Assembly (NCBI GenBank): GCA_037954325.1
Contig: JBBMNZ010000068.1
Coordinates: 355,001 to 419,000 of the forward strand
Origin: Fistularia commersonii
Taxonomy: Eukaryota; Chordata; Actinopteri; Syngnathiformes; Fistulariidae
Direction of reading: 5' to 3'
Length of the DNA stretch: 64,000 bases
How positions within the stretch are numbered: position 1 is the stretch's first letter; each line of letters opens with the position of its first letter. A model generated the notes under the pieces. That model did not search any database. It was given only the letters and a program-made list of their open reading frames with translations, and was not told where the DNA came from. The translations under genes were made by a program, and so were the position numbers. This document shows, one piece after another, positions 24,001-37,000 of the stretch.

Positions 24001-27000
24001 TCCTCTCATCCGCTCCTCCGCTCCTCCGCACCTGGCCCTGGTACTCCTTAATTGCTGAACATCATTAAATCACGCTTATAGTCCTGGTACTCCCTCTCCG
24101 CGGGACTTAGGCGAATTGTCGGCCGGGTTTCCGCTCTCCTCAGCTCATCCGCTCATTCGCTCCTTCGCTCCTCCGCTCCTCCGCTACTCCGCTCCTCCGC
24201 TCCGGGCCCTGGTACTCCGGAACCCCAGGACATAAGCGATTCAGGCTCCAGGCCCTGGTAATCCCCTTCCGTGGGACTCAGGCGAATTGTCGGCTGGGCT
24301 TCCGCTCTCTTCCGCTCCTCCGCTCCTCCGCTCCTCTGCTCCTCCGCTCCTCCGCTCCTCCGCTCTTCCGCTCTTCCGCTCCGGGCCCTGGTACTCCTGA
24401 ACTGCTGAACATCATAAAATCACGCTTCTGGCCCTGGTACTCCCTTTGCGCGGGACTCAGGCGAATTGTCGACCGGATTCCGCTCTCGTCCGCTAATCCG
24501 CTCCTCCGCTCCACCACTTTAACGTTCTTCTGCTCATCCGTTCCTCCGCTCCTCCGCTCCGGGCCCTGGTACTCCTGAACTGCTAGACATAAGCGAATCA
24601 GGCTCCAGGCCCTGGTACTCCCTCTCCGCGGGACTTAGGCAAATATGCGGCCGGGTTTCCGCTCTCCTCCGCTCCTCCGCACCTCCGCTCCTCCGCTCCT
24701 CCGGCCCCGGTACTCCCGAACTGCTGGACATCATTAAATCACGCTTCTGGCCCTGATACTCCCTTTCCGCGGGACTCAGGCGAATTGTCGGCCGGATTCA
24801 GCTCTCCTCCGGTCCTCCGGTCCTCCGGTCCTCCGGTCCTCCGCTCCTCCGCTCCTCCGCTCCTCCGTTCCGGCCCTGGTACTCCTGAACTGCTGGACAT
24901 AAGCGAATCAGGCTCCAGGCCCTGGTACTCCCTCTCCGCGGGACTTAGGCGAATTGTCGGCCGGGTTTCCGCTCTCCTCCGCTTCTCCTCTCATCCGCTC
25001 CTCCGCTCCTCCGCACCTGGCCCTGGTACTCCTGAATTGCTGAACATCATTAAATCACGCTTATAGTCCTGATATTCCCTCCTCGCGGGACTTAGGCGAA
25101 TTGTCGGCCGGGTTTCCGCTCTCCTCCGCTCCTCCGCTCCTCCGCACCTGGCCCTGGAACTCCTGAATTGCTAGACATAAGCGAATAAGGCTCCAGACCC
25201 TGGTATTCCCTTTCCACTGGACTTCGGCGAATATTCGGCTGGGCTTCCGCTCACCTCCGCTCCTGCGCTCCTCCGCTCCTGCGCTCCTGCGCTCCTCCGC
25301 TCCTCCGCTCCTCCGCTCCTCCGCTCCTCCGCTCCTCCGCTCTGGGCCCTGGTACTCCTGAACTGCTTGCCATAAGCGAATCAGGCTCCAGGCCCTGGTA
25401 CTCCCAATCCGCGGGACTCAGGCGAAATGTGGGCCGGGCTTCCGCTCTCCTCCGCTCCTCCGCACCTGGCCCTGGTACTCCTGAGCTGCTGGACATCATT
25501 AGATCACGCTTCTGGCCCTGGTACTCGCTTTCCGCGTGACTCAGGCGAATTGTCGGCCGGATTCCGCTCTCCTCCGCTCATCCGCTCCTCCGCTCGACCG
25601 CTTAAACGTTCTTGTGCTAATCCGCTCCTCCGATCCTCCGCTCCGGGCCCTGGTACTCCTGAACTGCTAGACATAAGCGAATCAGGCTCCAGGCCCTGGT
25701 ACTCCCTCTCCGCGGGACTTAGGCAAATATTCGGCCGGGCTTCCGCTCTCCTCCGCTCCTCCGCACCAGGCCCTGGTACTCCTGAATTGCTGAACATCAT
25801 TAAATCACGCTTCTGGCCCTGGTACTCCCTCTCCGCGGGACTCAGGCGAATTACCGGCCGGGCTTCCGCTCTCCTCAGCTCATCCGCTCATTCGCTCCTC
25901 CGCTCCTCCGCTCCTCCGCACCTCCGCTCCGGTCCCTGGTACTCCTGAACTGCTCGACATAAGCGAATCACGTTCCTGGCCCTGGTACTCCCTCTCCGCG
26001 GGACTTAGGCGAATTGTCGGACGGGCTTCCGCTCACCTCCGCTCCTCCGCTCCTCCGCTCCCTCGCTCCTCCGCTCCTCCGCTCCTCCGCTCTTCTGCTC
26101 ATCTGCTCCTCCGCTCCCCCGCTCCGGGCCCTAGTACTCCCAATCCGCGGGACTTAGGCGAATTGTCGGCCGGGCTTCCGCTCTCCTCCGCTTCTCCCCT
26201 CATCCGCTCCTCCGCTCCGGGCCCTGGTACTCCTGAACTGCTAGACATAAGCGAATCAGGCTCCAGGTCCTGGTACTCCCTTTCCGCGGGACTTAGGCGA
26301 ATATTCGGCCGGGCAACCGCTCACCTCCGCTCCTCCGCTCATCCGCTCCTCCGCTCCTCCACTCCTCCGCTCAGGGCCCTGGTACTCCCGAACTGCTTGC
26401 CATAAGCGAATCAGGCTCCAGGCCCTGGTACTCCCAATCCGCGGGACTCAGAGGAAATGTGGGCTAGGTTTCCGCCCTCCTCCGCTCCTCCGCTCCTCCA
26501 CTCATCCGCCTCTCCGCTCCTCCGCTCCTCCGCACCTGGCCCTGGTACTCCTGAATTGCTGAACATCATTAGATCATGCTTATGGCCCTGGTACTCCCTC
26601 TCCGCGGGACTCAGGCTCATTCCCTGCCGGGCTTCCGCTCTCCTCAGTTCATCCGCTCATTCGCTCCTTCGCTCCTCCGCTCCTCCGCTCCTCCGCTCCT
26701 CCGCTCCTCCGCTCCTCCGCTCCGGGCCCTGGTACTCCGGAACCCCAGGACATAAGCGATTCAGGCTCCAGGCCCTGGTAATCGACTTACGCGGGACTCA
26801 GGCGAATTGTCGGCTGGGCTTCCGCTCTCTTCCGCTCCTCCGCTCCTCCGCTCCTCTGCTCCTCCGCTCCTCCGCTCCTCCGCTCCTCCGCTCTTCCGCT
26901 CCTGCCCTGGTACTCCTGAACTGGTGGACATCATTAAATCACGCTTCTGGCCCTGGTACTCCCTTTGCGCGGGACTCAGGCGAATTTTCGGCCGGATTCC

Positions 27001-27544
27001 GCTCTCCTCCGCTCATCCGCTCCTCCGCTTACCGCTTAAACGTTCTTCTGCTCATCCGCTCCTCCGCTCCTCCGCTCCAGGCCCTGGTACTCCTGAACTG
27101 CTAGACATAAGCGAATCAGGCTCCAGGCCCTGGTACTCCCTTTCCGCTGGACTCAGGCGAATTGTCGGCAAGGCTTCCGCTCTCCTCCGCTTCTCCTCTC
27201 ATCCACCCCTCCGCACCTCCACTCCAGGCCCTGGTACTCCTGAACTGCTAGACATAAGCGAATCACGTTCCTGGCCCTGGTACTCCCTCTCCGCGGGACT
27301 TAGGCAAATATTCGGCCGGGCTTCCGCTCTCCTCCGCTCCTCCGCTCCACCGCTCCTCCGCTCCTGCCCTGGTACTCCTGAACTGCTGGACATCATTAAA
27401 TCACGCTTCTGGCCCTGGTACTCCCTTTCCGCGGGACTCAGGCGAATAATCGGCCGGATTCAGCTCTCCTCCGGTCCTCCGGTCCTCCGGTCCTCCGGTC
27501 CTCCGCTACTCCGCTCCTCCGCTCCTCCGCTCCTCCGTTCCGGC

Positions 27545-30500
27545 CCTGGTACTCCTGAACTGCTGGACATAAGCGAATCAGGCTCCAGGCCCTGGTACTC
27601 CCTCTCCGCGGGACTAAGGCGAATTGTCGGCCGGGTTTCCGCTCTCCTCCGCTTCTCCTCTCATCCGCTCCTCCGCTCCTCCGCACCTGGCCCTGGTACT
27701 CCTGAATTGCTGAACATCATTAAATCACGCTTATAGTCCTGGTACTCCCTCTCCGCGGGACTTAGGCGAATTGTCGGCCGGGTTTCCGCTCTCCTCAGCT
27801 CATCCGCTCATTCGCTCCTTCGCTCCTCCGCTCCTCCGCTACTCCGCTCCTCCGCTCCGGGCCCTGGTACTCCGGAACCGCAGGACATAAGCGATTCAGG
27901 CTCCAGGCCCTGGTAATCCCCTTCCGTGGGACTCAGGCGAATTTTCGGCTGGGCTTCCGCTCTTTTCCGCTCCTCCGCTCCTCCGCTCCTCTGCTCCTCC
28001 GCTCCTCCGCTCCTCCGCTCCTCCGCTCTTCCGCTCCGGGCCCTGGTACTCCTGAACTGCTGGACATCATCAAATCACGCTTCTGGCCCTGGTACCCCCT
28101 TTTCGCGGGACTCAGGCGAATTGTCGGCCGGATTCCGCTCTCCTCCGCTCCTCCGCTCCTCCGCTCCTCCGCTCCTCCACTCCTGGCCCTGGTACTCCTT
28201 AGCTGGTGGACCTAAGCGAAACAGGCTCCAGGCCCTTGTACTCCCAATCCGTTGGGCTTAGGCGAATTGTCGGACGGGCTTCCGCTCACCTCCACTCCTC
28301 CGCTCATCCGCTCCTCCGCTCCTCTGCTCCGGGCCCTGGTACTCCCGAACCGCTGGACATAAGCGAATCACGTTACAGGCCCCGGTACTCCCTCTCCGCG
28401 GGACTTAGGCAAATATTTGGCCGGGCATCCGCTCTCCTCCGCTCCTCCGCTCCTCCGCTCCTCCGCTCCTCCGCTCCTCCGCTCCGGCCCTGGTACTCCT
28501 GAACTGCTGGACATGATTAAATCACGCTTCTTGTCCTGGTACTCCCTTTCAGCGGGACTTAGGCGAATTGTCGGCCGGGCTTCCGCTCTCCTAAGCTTCT
28601 CCTCTCATCCGCTCCTCCGCACCTCCGCTCCAGGCCCTGGTACTCCTGAACTGCTAGACATAAGCGAATCAGGCTCCAGGCCCTGGTACTCCCTTTCCGC
28701 GGGACATAGGCGAATATTCGGCCGGGCTTCCGCTCACCTCCGCTCCACCGCTCATCCGCTCCTCCGCTCCTCCGCACGTGGCCCTGGTACTCCTGAATTG
28801 CTGAACATCATTAAATCACGCTTTAGGCCCTGGTACTCCCTTTCCGCTGGACTCAGGCGAATTGCCGGCCGGCCTTCCGCTCTCCTCAGCTCATCCGCTC
28901 ATCCGCTCCTCCGCTCCTCCGCTCCAGGCCCTGGTACTCCGAAACCACAGGACATAAGCGATTCAGGCTGAAGGCCCTGGTAATCCCCCTCCGCGGGACT
29001 CAGGCGAATTGTCGGCTGGGCTTCCGCTCTCTTCCGCTCCTCCGCTCCTCCGCTCCTCCGTTCCTCCGCTCCTCCGCTCCTGGACCTGGTACTCCTTAAC
29101 TGCTGGACATAAGCGAATCAGGCTCCAGGCCCTAGTACTCCCTCTCCGCGGGACTTAGGCGAATTTTCGGCCGGATTCCGCTCTCCTCCGCTCCTCCGCT
29201 CCTCGGCTCCTCCCCACCTCCGCTCCTCCGCTCCTCCGCTTCTCCGCTCCTCCGCTCCTCCGCTCCACCGCTCCTCCGTTCCTCCACTCCTCCACTCCTC
29301 TGCTCCTTCACTCCGGCCCTTGTACTCCTGAACTGCTGGACATAAGCGAATCAGGCTCCAGGCCCTGGTACTCCCTCTCCGCGGGACTTAGGCGAATTGT
29401 TGCCCGGGCTTCCGCTCTCCTCCGCTTCTCCTCTCATCCACTCCTCCGCACCTCCGCTCCGGGCCCTGGTACTCCTGAACTGCTAGACATAAGCGAATCA
29501 GGCTCCAGGCCCTGGTACTCCCAATCCACGGGACTAAGGCGAAATGTGGGCCGGGTTTCCGCTCTCCTCCACTCCTCCGCTCCTCCACTAATCCGCCCCT
29601 CCGCTCCTCCGCTCCTCCGCACCAGGCCCCGGTGCTCTTGAGCTGCTGGACATCATTAAATCACGCTTCTGGCCCAGGTACTCCCTCTCCGCGGGACTCA
29701 GGCGAATTGTCGGCTGGATTCCGCTCTCCTCCGCTCCTCCGCTCCTCCGCTCCACCGCTTAAATGTTCTTCTGCTCATCCGCTCCTCCGCTCCTCCGCTC
29801 CGGGCCCTGGTACTCCTGAGCTGCTGCACATAAGCGAATCAGGCTTAGGCCCTGGTACTCCCTCTCCGCGGGACTTAGGCGAATTGTCGGCCGGGCTTCC
29901 GCTCTCCTTCGCTCCCCCGCTCCTCCGCTCCTCCGCTCCTCCGCTCCTCCGTTCTTCCGCTCCTCCGCTCCTCCGCTCCTCCGCTCCGGCCCTGGTACTC
30001 TTGAACTGCTGGACATAAGCGAATCAGGCTCCAGGTCCCGGTAATCCATCTCCGCGGGACTTGGGCAAATTGTGGGCCGGGCTTCCGCTCTCCTCAGCTC
30101 ATCCGCTCCTCCGCTCCACCGCTTAAAGGTTCTTCTGCTCCTCCGCTCCTCCGCTCCTCTGCTCCGGGTCCTGGTACTCCTGAACTGCTGGACATAAGCA
30201 AATAAGACTCCAGGCCCTGGTACTCCCTCTCCGCGGGACTCAGGCGAATTGCCGGCAGGGCTTCCGCTCTCCTCCGCTCATCCGCTCCTCCGCTCCTCCG
30301 CTCCTCCTCTCCTCCGCTCCTCCGCTCCTCCGCTCCGGGCCCTGGTACTCCTGAAATGCTGGACCTAAGCGAATCAAGCTCCAGGCCCTTGTACTCCCAA
30401 TCCGCGGGACTTAGGCGAATATGCGGCCGGGTTTCCGCTCTCCTCCGCTCATCCGCTCCTCCGCTCTACCGCTTAAACGTTCTTCTGCTCATCCGCTCCT

Positions 30501-33500
30501 AAGCTCCGGGCCCTGGTACTCCTGAACTGCTAGACATAAGCGAATCAGGCTCCAGGCCCTGGTACTCCCTTTCCGCTGGACTCAGGCGAATTGTCGGCCG
30601 GGCTTCCGCTCACCTCCGCTCCTCCGCTCCTCCGCTCATCCGCTCCTCCGCTCCTCCGCTCCTCCGCTCCTCTGCTCATCTGCTCCTCCGCTGCCCCGCT
30701 CCTGTCTCTGGTACTCCCTCTCCGCGGGACTCAGGCGAATTGTCGGCCGGGCTTCCGCTCTCCTCAGCTCATCCGCTCCTCCGCTCCTCCGTTCCTCCGC
30801 ACCTCCGCTCCAAGCCCTGGTACTCCTGAACTGCTGGACATAAGCGAATCAGGCTCCAGGCCCTGGTACTCCCTCTCCGCGGGACTAAGGCGAATTGTCG
30901 GCCGGGTTTCCGCTCTCCTCCGCTTCTCCTCTCATCCGCTCCTCCGCTCCTCCGCACCTGGCCCTGGTACTCCTGAATTGCTGAACATCATTAAATCACG
31001 CTTATAGTCCTGGTACTCCCTCTCCGCGGGACTTAGGCGAATTGTCGGCCGGGTTTCCGCTCTCCTCAGCTCATCCGCTCATTCGCTCCTTCGCTCCTCC
31101 GCTCCTCCGCTACTCCGCTCCTCCGCTCCGGGCCCTGGTACTCCGGAACCGCAGGACATAAGCGATTCAGGCTCCAGGCCCTGGTAATCCCCTTCCGTGG
31201 GACTCAGGCGAATTTTCGGCTGGGCTTCCGCTCTTTTCCGCTCCTCCGCTCCTCCGCTCCTCTGCTCCTCCGCTCCTCCGCTCCTCCGCTCCTCCGCTCT
31301 TCCGCTCCGGGCCCTGGTACTCCTGAACTGCTGGACATCATCAAATCACGCTTCTGGCCCTGGTACCCCCTTTTCGCGGGACTCAGGCGAATTGTCGGCC
31401 GGATTCCGCTCTCCTCCGCTCCTCCGCTCCTCCGCTCCTCCACTCCTGGCCCTGGTACTCCTTAGCTGGTGGACCTAAGCGAAACAGGCTCCAGGCCCTT
31501 GTACTCCCAATCCGTTGGGCTTAGGCGAATTGTCGGACGGGCTTCCGCTCACCTCCACTCCTCCGCTCATCCGCTCCTCCGCTCCTCTGCTCCGGGCCCT
31601 GGTACTCCCGAACCGCTGGACATAAGCGAATCACGTTACAGGCCCCGGTACTCCCTCTCCGCGGGACTTAGGCAAATATTTGGCCGGGCATCCGCTCTCC
31701 TCCGCTCCTCCGCTCCTCCGCTCCTCCGCTCCTCCGCTCCTCCGCTCCGGCCCTGGTACTCCTGAACTGCTGGACATGATTAAATCACGCTTCTTGTCCT
31801 GGTACTCCCTTTCAGCGGGACTTAGGCGAATTGTCGGCCGGGCTTCCGCTCTCCTAAGCTTCTCCTCTCATCCGCTCCTCCGCACCTCCGCTCCAGGCCC
31901 TGGTACTCCTGAACTGCTAGACATAAGCGAATCAGGCTCCAGGCCCTGGTACTCCCTTTCCGCGGGACATAGGCGAATATTCGGCCGGGCTTCCGCTCAC
32001 CTCCGCTCCACCGCTCATCCGCTCCTCCGCTCCTCCGCACGTGGCCCTGGTACTCCTGAATTGCTGAACATCATTAAATCACGCTTTAGGCCCTGGTACT
32101 CCCTTTCCGCTGGACTCAGGCGAATTGCCGGCCGGCCTTCCGCTCTCCTCAGCTCATCCGCTCATCCGCTCCTCCGCTCCTCCGCTCCAGGCCCTGGTAC
32201 TCCGAAACCACAGGACATAAGCGATTCAGGCTGAAGGCCCTGGTAATCCCCCTCCGCGGGACTCAGGCGAATTGTCGGCTGGGCTTCCGCTCTCTTCCGC
32301 TCCTCCGCTCCTCCGCTCCTCCGTTCCTCCGCTCCTCCGCTCCTGGACCTGGTACTCCTTAACTGCTGGACATAAGCGAATCAGGCTCCAGGCCCTAGTA
32401 CTCCCTCTCCGCGGGACTTAGGCGAATTTTCGGCCGGATTCCGCTCTCCTCCGCTCCTCCGCTCCTCGGCTCCTCCCCACCTCCGCTCCTCCGCTCCTCC
32501 GCTTCTCCGCTCCTCCGCTCCTCCGCTCCACCGCTCCTCCGTTCCTCCACTCCTCCACTCCTCTGCTCCTTCACTCCGGCCCTTGTACTCCTGAACTGCT
32601 GGACATAAGCGAATCAGGCTCCAGGCCCTGGTACTCCCTCTCCGCGGGACTTAGGCGAATTGTTGCCCGGGCTTCCGCTCTCCTCCGCTTCTCCTCTCAT
32701 CCACTCCTCCGCACCTCCGCTCCGGGCCCTGGTACTCCTGAACTGCTAGACATAAGCGAATCAGGCTCCAGGCCCTGGTACTCCCAATCCACGGGACTAA
32801 GGCGAAATGTGGGCCGGGTTTCCGCTCTCCTCCACTCCTCCGCTCCTCCACTAATCCGCCCCTCCGCTCCTCCGCTCCTCCGCACCAGGCCCCGGTGCTC
32901 TTGAGCTGCTGGACATCATTAAATCACGCTTCTGGCCCAGGTACTCCCTCTCCGCGGGACTCAGGCGAATTGTCGGCTGGATTCCGCTCTCCTCCGCTCC
33001 TCCGCTCCTCCGCTCCACCGCTTAAATGTTCTTCTGCTCATCCGCTCCTCCGCTCCTCCGCTCCGGGCCCTGGTACTCCTGAGCTGCTGCACATAAGCGA
33101 ATCAGGCTTAGGCCCTGGTACTCCCTCTCCGCGGGACTTAGGCGAATTGTCGGCCGGGCTTCCGCTCTCCTTCGCTCCCCCGCTCCTCCGCTCCTCCGCT
33201 CCTCCGCTCCTCCGTTCTTCCGCTCCTCCGCTCCTCCGCTCCTCCGCTCCGGCCCTGGTACTCTTGAACTGCTGGACATAAGCGAATCAGGCTCCAGGTC
33301 CCGGTAATCCATCTCCGCGGGACTTGGGCAAATTGTGGGCCGGGCTTCCGCTCTCCTCAGCTCATCCGCTCCTCCGCTCCACCGCTTAAAGGTTCTTCTG
33401 CTCCTCCGCTCCTCCGCTCCTCTGCTCCGGGTCCTGGTACTCCTGAACTGCTGGACATAAGCAAATAAGACTCCAGGCCCTGGTACTCCCTCTCCGCGGG

Positions 33501-34085
33501 ACTCAGGCGAATTGCCGGCAGGGCTTCCGCTCTCCTCCGCTCATCCGCTCCTCCGCTCCTCCGCTCCTCCTCTCCTCCGCTCCTCCGCTCCTCCGCTCCG
33601 GGCCCTGGTACTCCTGAAATGCTGGACCTAAGCGAATCAAGCTCCAGGCCCTTGTACTCCCAATCCGCGGGACTTAGGCGAATATGCGGCCGGGTTTCCG
33701 CTCTCCTCCGCTCATCCGCTCCTCCGCTCTACCGCTTAAACGTTCTTCTGCTCATCCGCTCCTAAGCTCCGGGCCCTGGTACTCCTGAACTGCTAGACAT
33801 AAGCGAATCAGGCTCCAGGCCCTGGTACTCCCTTTCCGCTGGACTCAGGCGAATTGTCGGCCGGGCTTCCGCTCACCTCCGCTCCTCCGCTCCTCCGCTC
33901 ATCCGCTCCTCCGCTCCTCCGCTCCTCCGCTCCTCTGCTCATCTGCTCCTCCGCTGCCCCGCTCCTGTCTCTGGTACTCCCTCTCCGCGGGACTCAGGCG
34001 AATTGTCGGCCGGGCTTCCGCTCTCCTCAGCTCATCCGCTCCTCCGCTCCTCCGTTCCTCCGCACCTCCGCTCCAAGCCCTGGTA
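27545..34085 (+). repeat. 3.27-kb tandem higher-order repeat (two copies)
   Basis: The blocks 27,545-30,816 and 30,816-34,085 are head-to-tail copies offset by 3,263-3,271 bp. The 8-bp change in offset is one octamer gained or lost near 28,150-31,430. Long stretches look identical, for example the 555 nt at 28,417 and 31,680. A third, older copy with the extra 829-bp segment is at about 18,900-22,380. The second copy continues past 34,085 in the order seen after 22,380. Confidence 0.85.
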
Positions 34086-37000
34086 CTCCTGAACTGCTCG
34101 ACATAAGCGAATCACGTTCCTGGCCCTGGTACTCCCTCTCCGCGGGACTTAGGCGAATTGTCGGCCTGCTTCCGCTCACCTCCGCTCCTCCGCTCCTCCG
34201 CTCCTCCGCTCCTCCACTCCTCCGCTCTTCTGCTCATCTGCTCCTCCGCTCCCCCGCTCCGGGCCCTAGTACTCCCAATCCGCGGGACTTAGGCGAATTG
34301 TCGGCCGGGCTTCCGCTCTCCTCCGCTTCTCCCCTCATCCGCTCCTCCGCTCCGGGCCCTGGTACTCCTGAACTGCTAGACATAAGCGAATCAGGCTCCA
34401 GGCCCTGGTACTCCCTTTCCGCGGGACTTAGGCGAATATTCGGCCGGGCAACCGCTCACCTCCGCTCCTCCGCTCATCCACTCCTCCGCTCCTCCACTCC
34501 TCCGCTCAGGGTCCTGGTACTCCCGAACTGCTTGCCATAAGCGAATCAGGCTCCAGGCCCTGGTACTCCCAATCCGCGGGACTCAGGCGAAACGTGGGCT
34601 AGGTTTCCGCTCTCCTCCACTCATCCGCCTCTCCGCTCCTCCGCTCCTCCGCCCCTGGCCCTGGTACTCCTGAATTGCTGAACATCATTAGATCACGCAT
34701 ATGGCCCTGGTACTCCCTCTCCGCGGGACTCAGGCGAATTCCCGGCCGGGCTTCCGCTCTTCTCAGCTCATCCGCTCATTCGCTCCTTCGCTCCTCCGCT
34801 CCTCCGCTCCTCCGCTCCGGGCCCTGGTACTCCGGAACCCCAGGACATAAGCGATTCAGGCTCCAGGCCCTGGTAATCGACTTACGCGGGACTCAGGCGA
34901 ATTGTCGGCTGGGCTTCCGCTCTCTTCCGCTCCTCCGCTCCTCCGCTCCTCTGCTCCTCCGCTCCTCCGCTCCTCCGCTCTTCCGCTCCGGGCCCTGGTA
35001 CTCCTGAACTGGTGGACATCATTAAATCACGCTTCTGGCCCTGGTACTCCCTTTGCGCGGGACTCAGGCGAATTTTCGGCCGGATTCCGCTCTCCTCCGC
35101 TCATCCGCTCCTCCGCTCTAACGCTTAAACGTTCTTCTGCTCATCCGCTCTTCCGCTCCTCCGCTCCAGGCCCTGGTACTCCTGAACTGCTAGACATAAG
35201 CGAATCAGGCTCCAGGCCCTGGTACTCCCTTTCCGCTGGACTCAGGCGAATTGTCGGCAAGGCTTCCGCTCTCCTCCGCTTCTCCTCTCATCCACCCCTC
35301 CGCACCTCCACTCCGGGCCCTGGTACTCCTGAACTGCTAGACATAAGGGAAACACGTTCCTGGCCCTGGTACTCCCTCTCCGCGGGACTTGGGCAAATAT
35401 TCGGCCGGGCTTCCGCTCTCCTCCGCTCCTCCGCTCCTCCGCTCCTGCCCTGGTACTCCTGAACTGCTGGACATCATTAAATCACGCTTCTGGCCCTGGT
35501 ACTCCCTTTCCGCGGGACTCAGGCGAATAATCGGCCGGATTCAGCTCTCCTCCGGTCCTCCGGTCCTCCGCTCCTCCGCTCCTCCGTTCCGGCCCTGGTA
35601 CTCCTGAACTGCTAGACATAAGGGAAACACGTTCCTGGCCCTGGTACTCCTGAATTGCTGAACATCATTAAATCACGCTTATAGTCCTGATATTCCCTCC
35701 TCGCGGGACTTAGGCGAATTGTCGGCCGGGTTTCCGCTCTCCTCCGCTCCTCCGCTCCTCCGCACCTGGCCCTGGAACTCCTGAATTGCTAGACATAAGC
35801 GAATAAGGCTCCAGACCCTGGTATTCCCTTTCCACTGGACTTCGGCGAATATTCGGCTGGGCTTCCGCTCACCTCCGCTCCTGCGCTCCTCCGCTCCTGC
35901 GCTCCTGCGCTCCTCCGCTCCTCCGCTCCTCCGCTCCTCCGCTCCTCCGCTCTGGGCCCTGGTACTCCTGAACTGCTTGCCATAAGCGAATCAGGCTCCA
36001 GGCCCTGGTACTCCCAATCCGCGGGACTCAGGCGAAATGTGGGCCGGGCTTCCGCTCTCCTCCGCTCCTCCGCTCCTCCGCACCTGGCCCTGGTACTCCT
36101 GAGCTGCTGGACATCATTAGATCACGCTTCTGGCCCTGGTACTCGCTTTCCGCGTGACTCAGGCGAATTGTCGGCCGGATTCCGCTCTCCTCCGCTCATC
36201 CGCTCCTCCGCTCGACCGCTTAAACGTTCTTGTGCTAATCCGCTCCTCCGATCCTCCGCTCCGGGCCCTGGTACTCCTGAACTGCTAGACATAAGCGAAT
36301 CAGGCTCCAGGCCCTGGTACTCCCTCTCCGCGGGACTTAGGCAAATATTCGGCCGGGCTTCCGCTCTCCTCCGCTCCTCCGCTCCTCCGCACCAGGCCCT
36401 GGTACTCCTGAATTGCTGAACATCATTAAATCACGCTTCTGGCCCTGGTACTCCCTCTCCGCGGGACTCAGGCGAATTACCGGCCGGGCTTCCGCTCTCC
36501 TCAGCTCATCCGCTCATTCGCTCCTCCGCTCCTCCGCTCCTCCGCTCCTCCGCACCTCCGCTCCGGTCCCTGGTACTCCTGAACTGCTCGACATAAGCGA
36601 ATCACGTTCCTGGCCCTGGTACTCCCTCTCCGCGGGACTTAGGCGAATTGTCGGACGGGCTTCCGCTCACCTCCGCTCCTCCGCTCCTCCGCTCCTCCGC
36701 TCCCTCGCTCCTCCGCTCCTCCGCTCCTCCGCTCTTCTGCTCATCTGCTCCTCCGCTCCCCCGCTCCGGGCCCTAGTACTCCCAATCCGCGGGACTTAGG
36801 CGAATTGTCGGCCGGGCTTCCGCTCTCCTTCGCTCCCCCGCTCCTCCGCTCCTCCGCTCCTCCGCTCCTCCGTTCTTCCGCTCCTCCGCTCCTCCGCTCC
36901 TCCGCTCCGGCCCTGGTACTCTTGAACTGCTGGACATAAGCGAATCAGGCTCCAGGTCCCGGTAATCCATCTCCGCGGGACTTGGGCAAATTGTGGGCCG